Of a stretch of 64,000 bases of DNA, positions 61,445 through 64,000 are shown in pieces. The translations under genes were made by a program, and so were the position numbers. Under the pieces are notes generated by a model. That model was not told the DNA's origin. It ran no database searches and saw nothing but the letters and a program-made list of their open reading frames with translations. The DNA is taken from the NCBI RefSeq assembly GCF_000230715.2, contig NC_019792.1, positions 1,550,001 through 1,614,000 on the forward strand, given 5' to 3'. The first letter of the stretch is position 1. Each line of letters opens with the position of its first letter. The DNA is from Natronobacterium gregoryi SP2. GTDB lineage: Archaea > Halobacteriota > Halobacteria > Halobacteriales > Natrialbaceae.

Positions 61445-62404
61445 TCACCGCATGCGCGCGATGTATAGCGCGAGTGGGGCGACGATGAACAGCTGTACCA
61501 GCGCCACCACCATCGCCATGCCGTAGTCGACTGTCGGCCGGAACGCGGCCCGATACACCTCGATGCCCAGCACCGAGTAGGCGTGGTCCGGGCCGCCAGC
61601 CGCGCCGCCGGCGGCGTAGACGATGTCGAACACGCGCATCACCCAGATGATCCCCATGATGACGACGACGGCAGTTACCGGTTTGACCAGCGGCCAGATG
61701 ACGTCCCAGAACCGTCGCCACGGCCCGGCACCGTCGACTTTCGCCGACTCGATCAGCGAGGGATCGATCGCGGAGAGGGCCGAACTGTACAGGAGCATGC
61801 TGAACCCGGTATGGACCCAGATTCCGCCCGCGATGAGCGCGTAGATGGCTACCTGCGGTGACTGCGTCCAGTTGCGAACCCACTGGCCCTGCCCGATCAC
61901 CCGGAGGAACTCGTTGAAGATGCCGGCCTGGGGATCGTAGACGAACATGAGGACCAGCCCGATGACGATCGGCGGGACGGTAAAGCCAGCAAAGACCATC
62001 GAGCGGAGGATGCGCCGGCCCTTCAGATCGGCGAACAGCAGCGCCAACGCGAGGCCGAGGAACGTGCTCGCGGGGACGTGTACGACGACCCACAGGAGGT
62101 TGTGAGTGAGCGCGCCCATCGGATACTGGAGGACCTGTATGTTCGACCAGTGGACGACGAGCGGATCGGTGAGCGATCGAATCCAGTTGTCCAGGCCGAC
62201 GAACTCCTGCATCGTGAACGTCTCCCAGGAGTAGAAGCTCCCGATCACCGAGTACGCGATCGGCCCGACGGAGAAGATTCCGAACAGCGTCAGCCCGGGA
62301 ATCAGGAACACGGCGATGGCGATTGCCTTCTCGCGATCGACGTCCGGGCCGACATCCAGCTCGCGATCGCCCTCGAGTGCATCGAATCGATCTCGTAAGC
62401 TCAT
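61445..62404 (-). CDS. Sugar ABC transporter permease (MalF type)
   Basis: The 319-residue permease has six helices and an EAA loop (ESAKVDGAGPWRRFWDVIWPLVKPV). Residues 1-30 are cytoplasmic. It pairs with the MalG-type permease to form the channel. The intergenic gap to the ATPase is 23 bases, consistent with one operon. Confidence 0.9.
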   Translation of the reverse strand: MSLRDRFDALEGDRELDVGPDVDREKAIAIAVFLIPGLTLFGIFSVGPIAYSVIGSFYSWETFTMQEFVGLDNWIRSLTDPLVVHWSNIQVLQYPMGALTHNLLWVVVHVPASTFLGLALALLFADLKGRRILRSMVFAGFTVPPIVIGLVLMFVYDPQAGIFNEFLRVIGQGQWVRNWTQSPQVAIYALIAGGIWVHTGFSMLLYSSALSAIDPSLIESAKVDGAGPWRRFWDVIWPLVKPVTAVVVIMGIIWVMRVFDIVYAAGGAAGGPDHAYSVLGIEVYRAAFRPTVDYGMAMVVALVQLFIVAPLALYIARMR

Positions 62405-62427
62405 GGCGTGGTTCCTCCGTCCGCATC

Positions 62428-63612
62428 TTATCCGACCAGCTCGCCGTTGTCGTCGTACAGGTACGCGTCCTCGTCGGCGAACGTCAGGTAGACGGTGTCG
62501 CCGCGGTCGACGGTCGCGGTCGGTTCTTTGGCGTTGACGAGTTGGTCGTTGACCGAGACGTTGATGAGGTCGTACTCCCCGAGCGGTTCGATGGTGTCGA
62601 CGGTCCCCTCGATCGCGTTTCCGGAGGACGGCTGCGTGGTCGTGATGGTCAGATCCTCCGGTCGAACCCCGAGTGCGACGTCGGCCCGCTCGGTCGTCGT
62701 CACGACGCCGGCCGCGTTCGGGTCGCCCTGGATGGCCGTCCCGGATTCCCTTTTCGGTTCGGTTTCCACGACGGCTTCGTCGCCGCTGGGTTCGATCCGG
62801 CCCCGATCGCCCGTCATCTCGTCTACTGCGACGGTTCCTGCGTCGCCGAGGTCGATCGTGCCGTTACGACGCGTCCCCTGGAACAGGTTCATCGGCGGCG
62901 ATCCGATGAACCGGGCGACCCACGCCGTCCGGGGGCGCTCGTACAGCTCCTTCGGCGGTGCGAGCTGCTGGATCGTCCCCTGGTTCATGACCGCGACCCT
63001 GTCGGCCATGCTCATCGCCTCCTCCTGGTTGTGCGTGACGTAGATCGTCGTGATGTCGAGCTCGTTCTGGAGGCGTTTCAGCTCGATGCGCATCTCCTGG
63101 CGGAGCTTCGCATCCAGGTTCGACAGCGGCTCGTCGAGGAGGAACACCGTCGGCTCACGGACGATCGCGCGGGCCAGCGCGACTCGCTGGCGCTGGCCGC
63201 CGGAGAGTGCCGCCGGTTTCTTGTCGACCTGGCCCTCGATGTGGAGCAACTCCGTGACCTCCTCGACTTTCCGGTCGCGCTCGTCGGGGGGAATCCCGCG
63301 AACTTTCAACGGGTAGCCGATGTTCTGTGCGACCGTCATGTGGGGATACAGCGCGTAGTTCTGGAAGACCATCGCCACGTTCCTGTCGCTGGACGACCGC
63401 CCGTCGACTCGCTCGTCGTCGAAGAAAATCGCACCCTCCGATGGCTGTTCTAGTCCCGCGACGAGTCGCAACGATGTCGTCTTCCCACACCCCGACGGAC
63501 CGAGAAAGACGAGAAACTCGCCGTCGTCGACCTCGAGGTCGATCTGGTAGTTCGCGACAGTGTTCCCCGCATCGAAATATTTGCTTACGCCTTCCATGCG
63601 GACCAATGCCAT
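62428..63612 (-). CDS. Sugar ABC transporter ATP-binding protein (MalK/UgpC/MsmX type)
   Basis: The 394-residue ATPase has Walker A FLGPSGCGKTT, the Q-loop VFQNYALYPHMTV, signature LSGGQRQRVALARAI, Walker B FLLDEPLSNLDAKLRQEM, and a C-terminal TOBE/OB region (GVRPEDLTI). It is the first gene of the leftward operon with the two permeases. Such ATPases can serve more than one binding protein. Confidence 0.93.
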   Translation of the reverse strand: MALVRMEGVSKYFDAGNTVANYQIDLEVDDGEFLVFLGPSGCGKTTSLRLVAGLEQPSEGAIFFDDERVDGRSSSDRNVAMVFQNYALYPHMTVAQNIGYPLKVRGIPPDERDRKVEEVTELLHIEGQVDKKPAALSGGQRQRVALARAIVREPTVFLLDEPLSNLDAKLRQEMRIELKRLQNELDITTIYVTHNQEEAMSMADRVAVMNQGTIQQLAPPKELYERPRTAWVARFIGSPPMNLFQGTRRNGTIDLGDAGTVAVDEMTGDRGRIEPSGDEAVVETEPKRESGTAIQGDPNAAGVVTTTERADVALGVRPEDLTITTTQPSSGNAIEGTVDTIEPLGEYDLINVSVNDQLVNAKEPTATVDRGDTVYLTFADEDAYLYDDNGELVG

Positions 63613-63838
63613 ACGATGATTGTACGCCGGATTCTATCATTAAACCCGGTTGTACGGCCTGGTTTGCTGATATGACCGTTCCGGAGAAAGGCACGGAAGG
63701 CCGACGTTCGAGCCGGTTGAAGAGTCGGATCGGTCGAGATGAAACCGTCAGAACCGAGACACTCGCCGACATTGCGGCCGTCGGCGTACGATACGGCCCG
63801 GAGACTCGAGAAGAAAAGAGCGGGACCGAGTCGAGCGC
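63613..63838. promoter_or_regulatory. Promoter region of the sugar transporter operon
   Basis: No gene is seen. An AT-rich TTTAATGATAG (minus strand) about 30 bases before the ATPase ATG at 63612 could be its TATA region. Confidence 0.45.
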
Positions 63839-64000
63839 TCAATCTGTCTGTCCGATCGTGGTGGTTTCCGACTCCGTAGCGGAGTCGGCTGCCGACTGGG
63901 GTTCTCGAACGTCGCGAACGTACTCGAGGAAGTTGTCGAAGACGAGTTTCGCGGGGCAGGCGGCGCGATAGTTCTCGGGGGTGATCTCGGCGAGGATCGA
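63839..64000 (-). CDS. C-terminal part of an unidentified protein (partial)
   Basis: The last 53 codons of a leftward gene read in the minus direction: SILAEITPENYRAACPAKLV, then FDNFLEYVRDVREPQ and a Ser/Thr/Glu-rich tail to TGA 63839-63841. The sequence is protein-like and acidic but not recognised. Within it, CCGACTCCG-TAG-CGGAGTCGG (63869-63889) forms a perfect DNA hairpin near the 3' end. Confidence 0.55.
   Translation of the reverse strand, partial: SILAEITPENYRAACPAKLVFDNFLEYVRDVREPQSAADSATESETTTIGQTD

Overview
The window is 64 kb of GC-rich haloarchaeal chromosome, probably from Natrialbaceae (an inference from gene content). The signs are acidic proteins, leaderless genes with a TATA box about 27 bases before the start codon, Tat/lipobox secretion signals, an archaeal Orc1/Cdc6, a PolD small subunit, LysW-dependent arginine biosynthesis, and Era-like/OapB/OapC genes beside an origin.

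Region by region: 0-9 kb is housekeeping (GIY-YIG protein, small zinc-finger and histone-fold proteins, type 2 IPP isomerase, ribose-5-phosphate isomerase, a signal peptidase, a MacB-like ABC pair, an AI-2E family membrane protein). 9.6-18.9 kb is an acyl-CoA degradation cluster (F420-type oxidoreductase, enoyl-CoA hydratase, two acyl-CoA dehydrogenases, 3-hydroxyacyl-CoA dehydrogenase, acyl-CoA synthetase, methylmalonyl-CoA mutase large subunit). 19.5-26.2 kb holds a MATE transporter, a ThiB-like binding protein, a tryptophanase-family lyase and aspartate kinase. 26.3-35.7 kb is the replication-origin neighbourhood: PolD small subunit, signal peptidase, Orc1/Cdc6, oriC with origin recognition boxes around an AT-rich segment, then oapA-oapB-oapC and two haloarchaeal DUF genes. 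35.7-39.6 kb is an Fe3+-type ABC importer with DtxR-like operators. 39.9-44.5 kb has a Rad3/XPD helicase, an RNA ligase-like protein and a membrane HTH protein. 44.5-53.1 kb is the arginine cluster argG-argH and lysW-argX-argC-argB-argD-lysK. 53.1-64 kb has a broken membrane gene, threonine synthase, a sugar ABC transporter split over two strands, and a VapBC module among repeats.

The most unusual signals are regulatory or repetitive. (1) A leaderless 28-codon ORF ending SRRRRRRAR lies just upstream of argG, with a 12-bp hairpin inside it and a second hairpin over its stop codon: a candidate arginine leader peptide, a form of control not established in archaea as far as I know. A second Arg-rich short ORF overlaps the argH stop, before lysW. 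(2) Two dispersed palindromic repeat families are present: an 81-bp element with 15-bp terminal inverted repeats (four to five copies, possibly a sixth) and an 88-bp element (three copies) whose stem shows compensatory base changes. Inverted copies of the second flank the sugar-binding-protein segment, suggesting an inversion. (3) Origin-recognition-box-like motifs occur inside the PolD small-subunit and orc1 coding sequences as well as at oriC. (4) Several TTTAGGC-N2-GCCTAAA-type boxes link the iron transporter and a methyltransferase.
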